The notes under the pieces: generated by a model
Told to the model about the DNA's origin: nothing
The model's database searches: none
The model's input: only the letters and a program-made list of their open reading frames with translations
In this document: positions 7,351 to 8,777 of the stretch, piece after piece
How the letters are laid out: each line of letters begins with the position of its first letter
Numbering within the stretch: position 1 is the stretch's first letter
DNA from: Caulobacter sp. B11
Lineage (GTDB): Bacteria; Pseudomonadota; Alphaproteobacteria; Caulobacterales; Caulobacteraceae
NCBI RefSeq assembly: GCF_002737765.1
Contig: NZ_PEGG01000102.1
Location: forward strand, 1-8,777
Reading direction: 5' to 3'
Length of the DNA stretch: 8,777 nucleotides
Translations under genes and position numbers: made by a program

Positions 7351-8459
7351 ATGTTTTTCCGACAGTTTTATCTCAATTCTGTGTCGATCGTCTGGATTTC
7401 TGCCCTGGCCCTGTCGGGCTGCGCGATCTTGGATCCCGAAGCGCGGTCGGATTCGGGCAAGCTTCTGGTCGGCGTCGGGACGCCGGTTCCGGTCGCCGCC
7501 GAGACGCAATCGGTGGCTACGCAGCGCGCCGACGCGGCGGATGATCCCGAGATCTGGGCGGACCCCAAGGACCCCTCCCGCGTGGTGATCTTCGGCACCG
7601 ACAAGCAGGCTGGTCTTTACACGTACGATCTGAGCGGCGCGATCACGGGCTTCCTGCCGGACGGCAAGCTTAACAATGTCGATTTGCGTGGCGGATTGGC
7701 CACGCCGGCGGGCGAACGGGTGTTGGTCGCGGCCAGTGATCGCGGGCGCTTCGGCGCTGCGCTCTATCTGATGGATCCGGCCACGCTGAAGGTGGCGCCC
7801 TGGGGTTTGGCCAAGCTTGACCTCGCCGAACCCTATGGCCTGTGCATGGGCCGGCGGGGCGAGCGCTTCATCGTCATCGTCAACGGCACCGACGGTCAGG
7901 TGCGGCAGGTGGCGATCACGGTCGGCGCCGACGGCCAGCCCGTCGCCACCGAGGAGCAGCGCTTCGCGGTCGGCAGCCAGACCGAGGGCTGCGTGGTCGA
8001 TGACGCCACGGGCGCGCTCTATGTCGGCGAGGAGGCCAAGGGGATCTGGCGCTATGACCTTGACCCGGCAAGGGCGCGGCGCGCGTCCAGGTGGCCGCGG
8101 CGCCGTCGGCCATGCTCAAGCCAGACGTCGAGGGGCTGACCCTGCTGCGCGAGGGCGAAAAGACCTGGCTGATCGCCTCCAGCCAGGGCGACAGCGCCTT
8201 CGCCGTCTGGCGGGTGGACGGCGACGCGCCGGACTATCGCGGTCGGTTCTCCGTGGTGGGCGCGAACGGGATCGACGGTGTGACCGGCACCGACGGCGTC
8301 GCCGCGCTGGGCGGCGTGGTCGGCCCCTATGGCGAGGGTTTGGTGGTCATGCAGGATGATGTCGACGCCGAGGGCGAGGCGCCCTCGACGGCGCGCGTGC
8401 GGCAGAACTTCAAGCTGGTCGATTGGCGGGCGGTCAAGCTGGCGCTCGGGCTGAACTAG
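7351..8459 (+). CDS. Beta-propeller phytase, predicted lipoprotein (one frameshift)
   Basis: Beta-propeller phytases are calcium-dependent enzymes that remove phosphate from inositol hexakisphosphate. From ATG 7351 the protein opens with MFFRQFY, a hydrophobic stretch and the lipobox LSGC (Cys24). Ala at +2 lacks the Asp retention signal, so outer-membrane anchoring is inferred. Family motifs appear in order: DAADDPEIW (61-69), TDKQAGLYTYDL, LNNVDLRGG (107-115), PYGLC, TEGCVVDD, GIWRYDLDPA, DVEGLTLL, LIASSQGDS, GTDGVAAL and the closing QNFKLVDW. One C seems missing at about 8069 (GGCAAGG where GGCCAAGG is expected); the frame changes there and resumes with VAAAPSAMLKPDVEGL. Restored length is 369 aa, typical for the family. 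ATG 7351 has GGGG six nt upstream; in-frame ATG 7339 is a close alternative. The divergent TonB-dependent receptor supports a phytate-use locus. Such pairings are, from memory, reported in aquatic bacteria. Confidence 0.93.
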
Positions 8460-8484
8460 AGCCCTTCGGGGATCGCCGGACCCC

Positions 8485-8777
8485 TCAGGCCGGCATGGCC
8501 AGCCAGTGGCGCAGGGCCAGGGTCACGGCTTCGGGCGCTTCCATCGGGGTCATGTGGCCGGCCCTGGCGATGATCCGCAGATGTGACCTGGGGATCGCCC
8601 GGGCCATGGCCTGCTGCCCGGCCAGCGGCGTGATCTGGTCGGCGTCGCCCGCGAGGATCAGGATCGGGCGGCGCAGGGCGCGCAGGGGCGCTTCGCCGTC
8701 CGCGCGGGCCAGACCGTTCTGGCGCAGGAACACGTCCCGGCCAGCCTCTGGGTCATGGCCTGGATCCGGCTGGTCAG
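8485..8777 (-). CDS. Alpha/beta hydrolase, C-terminal part only
   Basis: The gene enters from beyond the right edge and ends at a TGA (8485-8487 on this strand), converging on the phytase with a 25-bp gap. The visible ~82 residues are the C-terminal end of an alpha/beta-hydrolase fold: PILILAGDADQITPL contains the catalytic Asp region, and ARAGHMTPMEAPEAV contains the catalytic His, with a final helix ending in ALRHWLAMPA. The nucleophile elbow and oxyanion loop are outside the window, so substrate class (esterase, lipase, haloperoxidase-like) cannot be assigned. Upstream of about 8738 the more protein-like frame reads SRIQAMTQRLAG, while the downstream frame reads DVFLRQNGL. This suggests one more missing base near the GGG at 8736-8738, although the straight frame also stays open to the window edge. 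GTG 8733 is probably not the true start. Confidence 0.82.
   Translation of the reverse strand, partial: DQPDPGHDPEAGRDVFLRQNGLARADGEAPLRALRRPILILAGDADQITPLAGQQAMARAIPRSHLRIIARAGHMTPMEAPEAVTLALRHWLAMPA

Noticed and set aside
8461..8484. Possible terminator between phytase and hydrolase
   Set aside because: Only a three-pair stem with a TTCG loop and a weak GGGG/CCCC pairing are present, with no T-run on either strand.

Overview
The window is GC-rich, densely coding DNA from an alphaproteobacterium, most likely a Caulobacter or close Caulobacteraceae relative. The basis is the codon bias, the character of the proteins (a hybrid histidine kinase, a CleD-like CheY protein, a large TonB-dependent receptor) and a gene order that fits Caulobacter from memory. 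I saw no mobile element, CRISPR array, rRNA or tRNA.

Layout. (1) 1-985, +: 3' two-thirds of purA (adenylosuccinate synthetase), interrupted by about nine small indels. (2) 1121-2805, +: membrane-bound hybrid histidine kinase with a C-terminal receiver, broken by one missing base inside its H-box. (3) 2877-4016, +: conserved-looking soluble protein of unknown function, followed by a small hairpin plus T-run. (4) 4097-4906, +: CheY-like protein with a degenerate phospho-acceptor site and an arginine-rich segment that strongly resembles the c-di-GMP-binding tail of Caulobacter CleD. (5) 4928-4962: strong bidirectional terminator. (6) 4991-7253, -: TonB-dependent outer-membrane receptor with signal peptide, one frameshift at the TonB box. 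(7) 7254-7350: divergent control region. (8) 7351-8459, +: beta-propeller phytase predicted to be an outer-membrane lipoprotein, one frameshift. (9) 8485-8777, -: C-terminal part of an alpha/beta hydrolase running off the window.

How the genes fit together. Two themes follow purA. The first is signalling: a hybrid kinase, an unknown protein and a CleD-like c-di-GMP effector lie head to tail, which suggests but does not prove shared involvement in motility or surface behaviour. The second is phosphorus scavenging: a TonB-dependent receptor and a lipid-anchored phytase are divergently transcribed from one 97-bp region, suggesting coordinated degradation of phytate and uptake of a product or metal complex.

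Data quality is a main caveat. Nearly every frameshift lies in or beside a short G or C run, and the protein sequence resumes exactly in the next frame. The first 620 bases are worst affected. Sequencing error, probably near a contig end, explains this better than gene decay. I therefore describe the affected genes as intact genes read through errors.
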